Part shown: one piece after another, positions 1 to 12,800 of the stretch | How the letters are laid out: each line of letters opens with the position of its first letter | How positions within the stretch are numbered: position 1 is the stretch's first letter | Assembly: GCF_033439725.1 (NCBI RefSeq) | Contig: NW_026944387.1 | Span: 1,798,001-1,862,000, forward strand | Length of the DNA: 64,000 bases | Source: Neurospora tetraspora | Taxonomy: Eukaryota; Ascomycota; Sordariomycetes; Sordariales; Sordariaceae | Direction of reading: 5' to 3' | The notes under the pieces: model-generated | What the model was told of the DNA's origin: nothing | The model's database searches: none | The model's input: only the letters and a program-made list of their open reading frames with translations | Program-made: the position numbers and the translations under genes

Positions 1-3000
1 AAATTATCAATTATTTAAAAGAAGTAACCTATAATTTAATTTAGACTCTTTTATTTAACTTTTTTACTGCCTAATATAATTACCCTTCTTCTCTTCTAAT
101 AAAAAAAACTTACTTCTTAACATAAAGATGATTTATAATTATTTAGTTAAATATAAATACTTTTCTATAAATAATACTTACTAAAAGCACCTCTTATTTA
201 AATCTATTCCTCTGTACCTTCTTATAATTAAATTTTTATTTCTTCGTTTTTTTAGAAAAGGAAATATTAAATTCCTAATGTACCTTCCATCTTCTAATTT
301 CCTTTTTCCTTTACTATTTATCCTAAATTCTACTAAATTACCTTTCGAATCTTCCTTTCGAAAGCTCTTTTACTAAATATAACAAAAGCCTTCCCCCTCT
401 CTCTTTCTTTAATTTTTCTCAATACTTAAATAACTCTTCTTCCATAATCCTTCGTTTTTATATAATAAAGTTATACAATATCCAAATAATTTAGTAATCC
501 CAATTTACTCCCTATATAAAATAATCTAATTTAAAAAATAATCCAATATAAATTCCCTCCTAAATTCTAAAATATACCTCCTTAGCTTATACTCTCTAAT
601 ATCCGTAAAATTAATTATATTATTTAAAAGCACCTTATCATTCCCAAAAACAACCCTACTATTCTAATTTCTTATTTCCTACTAAGGACTAATAATAACC
701 CTCATTATACTAACGAGCGGCCTAATAGTAAAAAATAATTCCTTTTTAAAATATATATTAATTTATTTAATAATTACCCTATTTCTACCAATAATTTACA
801 AAATATTTCTCTCCGTCCGGCCTACCCAATTTTTACCTAATTAATATAAATTTATATTATTATTCGTCCTTCCCTTATTAGTAAACTATATTTAAAATAA
901 ATTCTCCCTAGCGTAAATAATTCTAAAGATATAATTAAACTCTATAATAATTTTAACTTCATAGAAAAGTACTTTAAAATAATCTAAAAATTCATCCTCA
1001 ACCGTAAATACAAAAGTAGAAATTATTAAAAAAATGTTTATTAAAAGGAAGTGCGGCTAGCTTTAAGGATTCTATCTAATATATATACTTAAAAAGAAAG
1101 AACGTATCCTTAATTTAATGATCTAAACATTTGGAAAAAAAATCAATCATTTATTCCTAATTTATTAATTTGTTTCCATTTATACTAACTCTTTTTTCTT
1201 TCTAAAAACCGTATTATATATACTTATTATAATAAAATACTTTAAAAAAACGTTCACCTCAATTTATACCGAATGGCAACAATAGGAAATTATTAACGTC
1301 TAGAGTCCTTTTATTAAATATATATTTCTACGTAGGACTATTAAAGAGAGAATCTACAATAATTATATTTAGGCTGGTAAATCTACTATAAATTATATTA
1401 CTTCTTCTAAATTTATCGAATCCCTTAAAATTTATATTAAATAATACCCTAATAAATTGAAAAAAAAAATATACTACAATATCTAAGAATAGAGAAGGAA
1501 GTAATACTCCTAATATATTAATTAATAATTACCCTCCTTATAAATAATAACGTATTAATTAACCCATCAATACCGGGTAAAATAATTAATTAAAATATAT
1601 TCGGTACGAAATAGAAACTCTAAATTTGAAGGGTCAGGGTAATAACGTTAAAAGTAATCGGGAAGCTTAAAAACTATTAGAAATAATTATAGAAGGATCG
1701 GATTACAACGAAGATTGTGAAATAGATTAAGAGGATAATAATATAGGGGAAGTAATTAATAATATTAATTCGGACTAAAATTTGAAATTAATTACGCATT
1801 AAAATTCTTTTCGGTAATAATTTCTTCGGGGGGGATAGAAAAAAAATAAAAATTTAAGGCGATTTAAAATAGAAATAAAACAAATTATAAAATAATAATG
1901 AAAACATTATACTCTTCCCTTAATATAAATCCACTCGTTTCGTTTTGATATTCGGTCTTCCTTTCGAAAATAATTAAAGATTAATCGGCCACTTTCGCCC
2001 AAAAAAAAAAGGAAAGAAGAAAAGGATAATAATAATTACTAAGAAAGATAGGAAAAATATAAAAAAGGGGGGGTTTTTATTAGTAGAGGGTACTAATTTC
2101 TCAACCTTATAGCCTAAATCTACTCCTCCCCAAATATATAGCCTGTAGAGGGTTAATAATTTAAAGTAAAAACTAATCGGGAAATTTATATTATAGAATT
2201 AGTAGGGACTTCCTTTAATTAATAGCGCGGAAAAATAAAAGACTTTATAAAATAATAAAATAATGAAGTAATTAATAGAAAAACTAAATAAAATCGAAAA
2301 ATAATAGAAAAAAAAATAAGAAAAAATCGGCAGTCGGTCAATCATTGTCTCTCGGTCGGGGTATAAGGTTAAGTACCCGAAGGTCTATTATTCCAAGGGC
2401 TAAATATTAATATATTATTTTAGTCTACCCTAGAACGGACGTTCCGAGGTCCTAAGTATAAATTTATTCGGCCAATTCTGAAAATTCTGCACCCAATCCT
2501 CTTTTCCTCTTATCCTCCCTTCTATAAATATATTCTAAATTAATTATCTATCTACTTAAATTCTTATAAATATAGATCTCTCCACTCATTCGTCCTAAAC
2601 CTTAATTTAAATACTTAATAGTTTACCTTTAAATAAAATTACCTCAATCCGGGTATCCTTTAATATACTCTCTCTCCTCCGCTAGCAAATACTAAATTTT
2701 ATTACCCTCTTTTCTCCAGTAATACCCTATTCGTTTCCTTCTATAACTAGGAAATATAGCGCTTTCCCCAGCGACTCTTCTAATATTAATTTATTATTAA
2801 ATAATTTCAAGTCTCTGTTACCTCCTCCGTCCTTAGGAAACAACTATTCCTAATTAAATAATGATTTAGGATCTTCCGTATCTAATATATATCTATCCTT
2901 TACAATAACTTCTTCAATCCTTATAACGCCAATAAATTCATTAATCGCTGTACTATTTAAAATACTAATATAGTATATATTCCCTAACTTAAAAATTGAA

Positions 3001-3399
3001 TAAATGTAATAAGGGCCCTTCCAATAAAAGGTTAATTTCTTTATAACGCTTATATCGATTTAGCGGACGCTATTATGAATTAGTATTAAATTATTAATTT
3101 CCATTTAACTATTATTCAATTGCATTTTTCGTTTATTATATTTATTATAATAATTAATTATAATTTCCTTTACTATAGCGACCTTCTCAATTCTTTAAAT
3201 AAATTAATACTTAATCTCCTCGTATACTTTTATAATTGTAGCGATCAACTCCTCCCTAATTATATCCTTATTATCATTTTTCTAATTTACGACCTACTAA
3301 GAGAATAAATTAAATTTAATAGGAAAAATCGGGTTATAATTATACGTTAGCTAAAAGGGAATATATCCGTAATTATTTCTAATTATAACATAATTAGCG

Positions 3400-5780
3400 A
3401 AAAGGACGTAAAATAAATTCTTTTTCTAATTAATACCTTTTCTATTAATTATTTTAACTACTAAAGAAGCAATTATCGCGTACCCTTATTTATTTATACC
3501 ATTAATCCTTAAATTATAGGAAATTACTAATTATTTAAGGATCCCTATCGTTAAAAGAACTACTATAATTTTATTTCAAAACTCTAAACTACTATCAATT
3601 AAAATTATTAATAAATATCCCTATTAAAAGAAAAATAATTAGAGAAATTTAATAACCTTCTTAAATTTAATATTAAATAATAAAGTAGCTTTAATATAAT
3701 TAGATAAATTATTATAAGCTTTTAAAAAGAATACTCTTTTCCTATTAAAGTTTAGTAAATATTAAATATCTAATATCCATTTCCCGAAAGGTTAGGAATT
3801 CGGGTAAATCTATTAATAATTGTCTTCGAGTTTCTTCGAATTAAGTTTCTAATACGCTAAGTAAGAGTAGATTAATTCCTCTATTTAAAAATATACACCT
3901 TTTTAATAATAATACTCTGTAATATGGTAAAATATTCCTTTTCGGCTTTAGTATCCTACTTCGTTATAATAACGGTTTATAATTAGTTAACGTTCCTTCG
4001 GGCTATTTATAAATTTCTTTAAGCCTTTAAATAAATAAATTAATAATAATTAAAAAACTCTTTCTAAACTAATATATTTAATAATATTAGTTTAGAATTA
4101 ACGTCCAATAGCAGTTCCTTTTAAATAGGAAGGGATTTAATAAATTATAAAATAAACGGCGGATTCTTATAATTATCTTGATTAATCGCCTTAAAGAATA
4201 AGCTTAGGGTTATTTACGGAAATAATAAAAATAAAATAGATTTATACGTTAATAAAATCGTCGATATCTTCCTTATACTCTTTTTTATAGAAAGCCGAAG
4301 GTCTAAAGGGTTTATAAAATAAACCGTTAATTACCGAATGCTTACTACTAAGGATATACTTAATATTAAAATCGAAAGTTTTAGTTCAAGCGATCTATTT
4401 TATTAATAGGGTACCGGGGATATTGCTAGTAGTATTATTAAATTAATAAATTAGGATTATAGTAACGGTTTCGATAATAAAACGGGTACTAAATAAATAT
4501 CTTTTTAAATACTTTAAAGTATAAAAGCGCCCCCGAAGTTCTCTTTTTATAATTTTATACCGTTTTTTAACGTTGGTTTAAATCCTGCTTTTAAAATAAT
4601 ATAAATATTTCTTACTATTAGGGCTAATCTATTCTAAAATAGCCCCCTATCCTTTTAATAAAACGTTAATTATAAAGTAGATTATCCTATACCGGTGGTT
4701 ATTATAAATAAAAGTAATTAAAATCAAGGTAATAATAACCAAGTATTAAAATTATTCTATAGTAAACTATTGGTTCTCAACTTACTACTATTTAATCATT
4801 TTTTTAATTAAAATATATAAAGGAATCGTAATAATACCAAAACCTTTAATCTAAATCCTGTAATAATTAATAACATTTAGGAAAGCCCTAACCTACTTTA
4901 ATTCCTTACCCCTTCGGTTATATTAATATTTATAATATATTTATTTATTAATTTTAATACCTCTATTAATAGTAGGCGTACAAATCTCAAACGTATAGAA
5001 ATATTTTATTAATATTATTTCCTTTTAATACTATTGAAATTTAACGGCGGCGATCGTTCTTCCTATTAATTCAATATTAAATAATATTTTATTAATATTA
5101 ATAAAGTATTCTAAAATGTATTTCCTAATACCCTTAATAATAATTACCTCCCTATTATAATTAGTTTTAAAACCTTTAATACAAATATTATTAAAGTAGG
5201 GCTAATAAATTCTAAGGATTAAATTATAGAATATCCAAATTATTACCCTTATAAATTAAGTAATTAAATTAATATTATTTTAGAGTAAGGTAATTATCCG
5301 GAAGTAGTTAATAGTGGTTAAGAAAGTTATAAGGTCTTAATTAGCTTCGTTAAGAGGGATTTAATTATAATTAAAAAAAAGAATAAATAAAAATAGTATT
5401 TTATATCCTCCAAAACCCTTATTAAATTCCTTATAATTTAAGGGTAAATTTGTATCCTATAAAATAATTCTATTAATCCGCTAAATATTATTAATTAAAC
5501 GTAGATTTCTATCTTTCTTTATAATAAAGAATTAATTATTTTAGTAGGTAGTATATTTTTTTTCGAAAATCCCTTTTTTAATTTAATCCACAAGTAAATT
5601 ATATACTTTAATATAGAGGGCTTTTAGGATAGGGATAACTTTCGTCTACTAAATTAAATATAAAATAGTATAGATCTCCTAAAAGGGGATAATTTTAGAA
5701 TTGAATTTTCTATATTCAATAAAATCCTAAGTAAGGGTACTTTCCCTATTATAAAGGATATAAATAAATAATTCGATTTC
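3400..5780 (-). mobile_element. Decayed Ty3/gypsy-like pol (relic A: RT, RNase H, start of integrase)
   Basis: Read on the minus strand with RIP stops ignored, about 5,720-5,300 gives a reverse-transcriptase fingers/palm segment: K-D-x-x-LRLINN, then DTNLP, YKEF, GGYKI and IPL. From about 5,200 to 4,900 comes the stretch downstream of the RT active site, of the lineage that carries a GHxCxxEGR-like motif followed by NITEVR. At about 4,570-4,390 lies an RNase H-like segment with KRELRGRFYTLKYLKRYL and TRFIIET. At about 4,370-4,250 is the linker IKYILSSKHS before integrase. The order fits gypsy pol read right to left. Edges are approximate. I could not place LTRs for it. Confidence 0.6.
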
Positions 5781-7841
5781 GCCTTTATTTGGAGTATTTT
5801 AAACCGTTTTTAATATAATTTAAAAACGTTCTTCTATTAATTTTAATCTTCTAATTAACTCTATAAAACTAGAAATAAGATAATAATCCTATTTAATACT
5901 AAATTTTTTGAAAGCGCTAACGATCCATTTTTAAATTACTTCTAACTTCTTCGCCTTCTAATTAAAATTGCCTTTAAATTTTAAACCGTCCGAAACTACG
6001 TTATTAATTAAATTTATCTTTTAATCTACCCTCTTCTATATAATATTTATTTATATAAAGAATAATTTATAACTTAAATTATTTAATCTTCCCTTCGGTC
6101 TAAAAGCTTACTTTAAAATAGATTTTCTTATTACTTTCTTCAATTTTTTTAATAATATTTTCTTTAACCGACGCTTTAATTAAAAGGGTAGAATAATTAC
6201 TTCTATTTTAACGTTAATACAATTCATTTCTCCTCCCAAAATAAATTAATATTTATTAAAGTTAAACGTATTAAAATTCTTAATATACTATAAGAATCCG
6301 TACTTCTCCTTCTCTTTATATAAAAGTTCTATAAATTCCTCCGCCGCCAAATTTATTAAATAAATAATTTATTTATTATCCTCTTTAAATTCTATTCAAT
6401 TAAAGGGTTCTATTACTTTTAACAAATTATTCCTTTTAACTCTTTTTACGCTTAACTATATAAGGGCTATAATTACCATAAGGGAATTAAACCCGCTACC
6501 TATTTTTGGGCGCTTCTTTAAAAATATTAAAATTTATTATTAAGGCGGCGTAAATTATTATCTTTTCGAAGGTAATAGAAACGTAATTCCTACCTCCCTT
6601 TTCATACTTTATATAAATATTAGTATTTTAGGAGAAAGGTAACCCTAAAATAATTTCGTAGTATAATAGGGCAATTTTAATAATAAAGAAATAAATTTTC
6701 TATCTCTTATTAAAGAATTAAACCTTCTCATAAGTTTTACTAAGAAATTCCTTCCTTTCTCTATTATTATTGATATTAATAATTTTTATCGTAACGTTCT
6801 AAAAGTTGAACTTATTTATTAATACTTTATAAATAATATTATATTCAGCTTGAATATCCAATAAAGTAACGATCTTTATATATCCTTTATATTTAATTAA
6901 AATAAATAAAATAAGTAGGGGAATAAGACGGATAATTAATTTTCCCACCAAATTCGATTTATTAATATATTTAATTTAATTAGTAGCGACCTTAATATTA
7001 TCCCTAAAAAATACTATTCTAATAAAAGAAGACTTTTACTTATTAAATTTATTTTATTTTAAAAGGAAGGAGATTTCGGCTAAATTAAAATATTTAATAT
7101 ATTTATATATAATTTCTATTAAATTAATCACTATTTCGGGTACAAATTCCAGCCGTCCGATACTAATATTATTAATTTATACCGTCATTATTTTTAGGAT
7201 AACGGGGATAAATTTATTAATTTCAGTGTTATTATTAGGCGTAATACTATTATGGTATTTAAATTCTAGCTTAGGAAAGCTATCTATATTATAAAAAATG
7301 CCGGAAAACTATTTTACCCAATTATAAATCGTAAGGGCGTTAATAAGGTTATCCTTTACAATCTCTTCAATAATTACTATAACTTTAATATTTATAAATT
7401 TTATTATTATAGGGTATATTTCTTTTATTTTTAAAAAGTCTCCGCGGACCTTCTTAGCAAGGGGCTAATTTACTCTAGCTTCCTTCATAGTAAAAGAAAC
7501 TTTTTTAAGTATTATTATTAGTAGTTCTATTATATAAATTAAAATAAATAAATTAATCCGGGTTTCATCTTCTAAAGTAATTCCGGGCTATTTCAAAGCT
7601 TTCTTTAGTATTTCTATAGCGGACGGAAGGGGTATAAGGGCGAATAGGGGAATAATAATAGAATTAATAATAATATTTTCTATTCGGGCCTTCTTTAATT
7701 CGCTGTTACGAACTTTAAGCGATGACACGAGTCAACCAAGCCACCGGGAACACAACAGCCACGTGGAGGCTGGGTAGTGTAACCTTCCCAGGAATAAGAG
7801 CCAGGATCGGAGCAAGGAGGGCTCTCATCTGCCAAGACAGG

Positions 7842-7925
7842 CTCATGAGACAGTCAAGAGCTCATGAGCTGAGAAGAAGCTCATGAGACGTCTGAAGGCT
7901 CATGAGCCAGTTCACGATCAATGAG
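7842..7925. repeat. Palindrome CTCATGAG repeated at exact 19-bp spacing in the LTR
   Basis: The 8-bp palindrome CTCATGAG occurs perfectly at 7,842, 7,861, 7,880 and 7,899, exactly 19 bp apart. A degenerate fifth copy (TCAATGAG) lies at 7,918, again 19 bp on. The linkers between them differ in sequence, so spacing and palindrome are better preserved than the rest. This layout, about 50-110 bp upstream of the LTR TATA box, is what one expects of an array of sites for a dimeric activator. Confidence 0.75.
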
Positions 7926-7954
7926 CCAGACACATGTAACTAGAATTACCAGAG

Positions 7955-7960
7955 TATAAA
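7955..7960 (+). promoter_or_regulatory. TATA box of the solo LTR
   Basis: TATAAA followed by GGGACGACTGG lies in the middle of the LTR, downstream of the phased palindromes. Its position fits the U3/R border region of a retrotransposon LTR, with transcription running in the plus direction. Whether it is active is unknown. Confidence 0.5.
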
Positions 7961-8999
7961 GGGACGACTGGAGAACTCAGATTGTCAGATAGTTCGACAG
8001 TAGTTAATAGACCATCGTCATCAGAGACACGTATAACGATACTTGTTGTGAACCTTTTGGCTTCACCGAACTGCACCTGATAGTTTACTTCCTTCAGCTA
8101 TCTCATTTAGGCAGATCAGACTGCCGTTCGTCACATTCGCTGGCTATAATAATAATAATATTTCGTAGGGAGTTAATCTATTCGTCTTTCTTATTAGAGT
8201 CGGACAAATCGGTAATTTAAAGGGATTTATTTATTTTGGCATTTAAAATCTATATAGTATACAAAATAATTATATAAGGACGAACTTTAATTATAAATTT
8301 GTGAAGGCTATCGAAAATTCCTATTTAAATAATATTAATGTTAGTAGCTTTCTACGTCTTCCGCTACTAATCCTTAATTTATTCCTAATATATTTTAATA
8401 CCTTGGTAAAATAAATTAAAATAAGGAATGAAATCGAAATTATTAGAATTATTTACCTTATATATATCTAATTCCTATTTTTTAAATTTAAAGTAATTAG
8501 CGTAATTAAAAAAATACTATGATTAAAGAGCGGATTAAATTATTAAATTAGCCCTAACGGGTAATAGAAGCATATAAATTTTAAGGTAGATAGTTATTAT
8601 AATTTAATACTTTACCCTTATAAATTACTATTCTTACTAATCTCTACGGATTAATTCCTTTATAAATAGTAATATTATAATTATAATCAATTTCTCTCTA
8701 TTTACATTCGTAAATAAAATAACCCTTAATACTATATTAATAATAAATTTACCAGTAAAGGGTGCCTAAATTATAATTATTATAATTATTTCTATTATTT
8801 CTAGTACTATAGAAGGTTAAAGCCAATATAATATTACTTTAAATACTAGCGGACATAATATAATTAAATTAATTAGTATTAAATTATTAAACGGGAAGGG
8901 GAAGTTAATAAATAGGAGGTACATAAGTATTAATATAAGTAATAATTAACCGCTCTATTTAAATAATAAAACTTTCTCTAGCCTTTTTATTAAATATAA

Positions 9000-9800
9000 T
9001 GATTTTTTTAACGGGCTTAATAATTTTAGTAATAACCTTCTTAATTGTAATAAACTCGTTTTTAAAAGAATTAAAGGAGGAATCCAAATTAATAACTTTT
9101 TTTTACTTTTATACTTCTTAATAATTATCTCCTCTTTACTATTATTAGAACCGGAGGATTCGCTAATATCGATATAATTAAACTACTTAATAATAAATTT
9201 AATTAATTGCTAAAAGAAATCGTTCTGAATTATTTTATATAAAAAGTCATTAAATTTATATACAAAAGTAGTAATTATATAGCGAATATCAAAATATAAT
9301 CTTTTATAAAAATTCTTAATAGCAAGCCAATTAATACTCTTATAATTAACGGAAAATTAACGAACGAATAAAGCGGAATAACTAATAATAGCGTCTACAA
9401 TTTTTATTTTCTAATAAAGGACGTACTTACTATAAAACTTTTTTAGGGTAGCAAAAGTATTATTAATCTACTCCGGGTCCTTAACTTTATCAGCGATTTT
9501 AAAGGCCTTAAAGAATTCTTCTTAAATATAAATCCTTTCGTCCTTAAAGTAGCGGAAAAGACCCTTATTAATATCCTTAGGTTCTTTCTTATACTATTAG
9601 AACTAAATATTAATTTTAACCTCTTTATCGATAAAGTTATAAAAGCCGATTTTATTTTCGAAGAGCTCTAAGTATTTAAAGACCTTTTTACTATTAAATC
9701 TCTTCTTAGGGATAATATCGTAAGCGAAAATAATATTATTAATGAAGAGGGTTGCAATAGCGTTAATAAATATTTTAATAGTAGGAATAGATATATCTTA
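9000..9800 (-). pseudogene. Decayed long open frame, family not recognised
   Basis: On the minus strand, reading TAA/TAG as former glutamine codons, one frame stays coherent for well over 150 residues. It includes segments such as YLELFENKIGFYNF, then a lysine-rich stretch, then FKAFKIADKVKDPEQINN. The composition is charged, helical and Gag-like, but I cannot match it to a family. It is most likely part of a transposable element hit by RIP. Confidence 0.35.
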
Positions 9801-12800
9801 AGTATTAGTAGCGGTATTAAGTATATTTCTTAAGAAAATATTATTAAAAGTAAGGAAGTAATAAGAAGGGGGAATAATAATAAGGTTTATAAATAGTGAA
9901 TAAATAGAATAAATATTAATATCGAAATAAATAATTAAGGGGGAACTAATTTAATATTTTTATTAAAATAATCTTCTTCGTATAAATACCTCTATACTAT
10001 TAGTATTCGGTTTTTACAATCCTCGGTTAAAAATCCATTCTTTTAAAATATTTAGTATATTATCGTTAATTATTACCTAAAATAACGAAATCCCTTATTT
10101 AACTTATTAAAAATTACTTTTTAATTAATATAATTTATTTTAATTAGGAATATTTTTAATACTATAGTAATTATAGGTAAAATTCGGAATATTATAATAA
10201 TTATACTAAGTAGGGGTTTAATTAATTAAAAGAGGAATTCAGTATAAAGGATATAAATATTTATTTATTAAAGGGTTTTAATAAGTAAAGAACGGATCCA
10301 TTCTTCGTTTTTATTTCGGCTTTTATATTTCTTTTCCATTAATTCGTCGTTTAAATCTCTTATTAATATCTCTTTAATTTAATTTCTTTTCAATTTCGTC
10401 TTATAATTTAAATTATTATTAATTTAAATTATTATTAATTTAATTATAAAGGGGGAAAAGGCTAGGGTATTTATCGATTAATACTAGGAAATCATAAATT
10501 AATCGAAGAAATAGAAATCTACATACATCCGGAATCGAAATTTCCGTTAAATTGAATAAAAGACTTCTTTACTGAGGGAATTAATTAATTATTCGTTATT
10601 CGGCTTCTGGTATTTAAATTAATATCCCGAAGTCTATAAGGATAACCTCCGCGTTTATAAGAAAGCCTGGCCGTAAATTTTTCGAATTCGTATTAACTAA
10701 TTTAATTAGGAATTTAAAATTCATTTCATCCTTATTACTATTTAAATAGAGTAAAAATATACTACTACAAAAAAATATAATCTACTTAAAACTTTAAAAT
10801 AGAGTATTAATTTAAAGGTTAAAAATAATTTTGCGAAAATACTAAAATAAAGCCTTTAAACCGTAGCTATTAATTATTAAAGGAGGGAGGAGGAAGTAGA
10901 ATTTTACCCCTAAGTTAATTACTCTAAAATTGGGAGTAGATTTAGAGGTTAAATTCTTAGAGAAGGGATTACGAGCAAATTCAACGGTTAAATCTTTTTG
11001 GGAGCGAAGCTCAAATATATTCTACTAGTTAAAATAATATCTAATTTAAATTGCCTACCCCTCTCCCTCTCATCTTAAAGAGGAGTACTACCCTTTTTAT
11101 CCCTAGAGATCTCTACTATAACTACCTACCTTCGGAGTTCAGGAGAGACGGTCCGACAAATCTACTCCTCCCTATCCGAATTACTCTACTTCTAATAACC
11201 CCCTTGGTCTATATTAAAAAACCAGAAAAAATTCCCTAAATCACTAATACCCTAACTACTCGCTATCTACACTTTTTCTCCGTAATTTATTTTAGTAAGA
11301 CCGGGGTATTTAAATTATTAATATAGAATTCGTAAAAATTATTAATATAATATTCTACGTCCTTTATAAATTATTAATTCAACGCGTAAAACTTACTTTA
11401 AACGACGTAATATTCTTAGCGGCTATTTTCAATATTAAAACAATATCTATTAATAATTTTGTAAAACTACTCGATTACGTCTTCGGTATTATTAATTTAC
11501 TTTATTACCTTCCCCTAATTAATACAAATATTTTACATACTATTTTAATTAAGGATACCTTCGTTAGCCTAGAATTTTACTATATTAATATAAAAAGTAT
11601 AATTATATTATATATTAATAGGAAGCTTCAATGTAATATAATAATTATCAGCTATTGTAATTTCGAATAATCTTTTCTATGAAAGCGCTAACTTTATTTA
11701 GGAGCGCCCAAAAATAAAATTAATAATATTTAAGAAAACCTTATTTCCAATATAGTACTTAAGCGCGTCGGACCTCCTTTCGTTGATAGTCTCTTCGTAC
11801 CTAATTCAATTCTTCCTCGCTGTAATGATAAACTTATTTAGAATTTTTCTAAAACGATCCGCGATTTCGTTAATTTTAAAATACTTAGCACACTATAGTT
11901 CTAAAAGGCCGGGGGGATAAAGTTAAGTAAATTCGACGGTTATACGGGGGTAAAAACTATAATTAGTAAAAAAGGAGGAAATTTCTATCGTATCGGACTA
12001 TACGTTATTACCTACGAATTTGATTAATAGTAATTAATTAACCTACTTATCCTAAGCCTAATTAATATATACCTTTAAATAATATTCTACCTCGGTATTA
12101 ATATATTTAGTTCAACTATTAATCTCCTTATAGAATGGGGAAGACGGCTTTAAAATAATACCCAACTTCGCGGATAGAATTCTTTAAAATTATAAAATAA
12201 ATTAAAAACTTTAATTGGATATAATAATTTTAAATAAATTATAGAAAGCGTAAACCTTTTTAATAAACCGCTTAATTAATTCCTTAATTATTAGAATTTT
12301 AATCAGGATATAATAATATATTTTTATTAACCGGTCTATAACGATAATAATTTATTTAAATTCCCGGCCCTACTATATATAAAATATTATAAAGGTAATA
12401 TAATCGACGGCGATACCCTTCTAAAGTGCGAAAGAAATAGGGAGAAATTTTAAAAGGCTTACCGGTAATTAGTAGGACGGCTTCGTTTTAACATATTAGA
12501 AATATATTTTATAATAAGTTCTAACCGCTTTATTTATACCCAATTAATAAAATAATTTACTTAAAGTCGAAAAAATCTTATCTAGTCCTTAATAACTAGC
12601 TAGGGCTGCCTTGTAATATTTCCGAATAAATTATAATTATAATATAGTATCCTCGGGGTCGATAAAAAAAATTATATAATAATAAACTTTCTTATTAATA
12701 GTATAATACTTAATAAAAATAATCTTCCTTATTTACTTCTTAACTTTTTTAAATTACGCCCTTCGACTTTTATTTATTAATACTACGACGAAATTTTAAT

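Larger units (their letters stand above)
7704..8135 (+). mobile_element. Solo LTR, 432 bp, not RIP-mutated, with 5-bp target duplication
   Basis: An island of normal base composition sits inside the RIP-mutated block. It begins TGTTACGAAC and ends GTTCGTCACA, imperfect inverted ends with the canonical TG...CA of LTRs. It is flanked on both sides by the same five bases, TTCGC (7,699-7,703 and 8,136-8,140). A TATAAA at 7,955 and a U3-like block of phased palindromes upstream of it set the plus orientation. There is no internal coding region and no second LTR nearby, so this is a solo LTR left by LTR-LTR recombination. Its lack of RIP damage suggests insertion after the surrounding DNA was mutated. 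Copia and gypsy elements both make 5-bp duplications, so the superfamily is open. Confidence 0.85.

Noticed and set aside
3120-3308. 62-codon open frame in the A+T-rich block
   Set aside because: Composition is pure Ile/Leu/Asn/Tyr/Phe from A+T-rich DNA; no motif; lies in RIP-mutated sequence.
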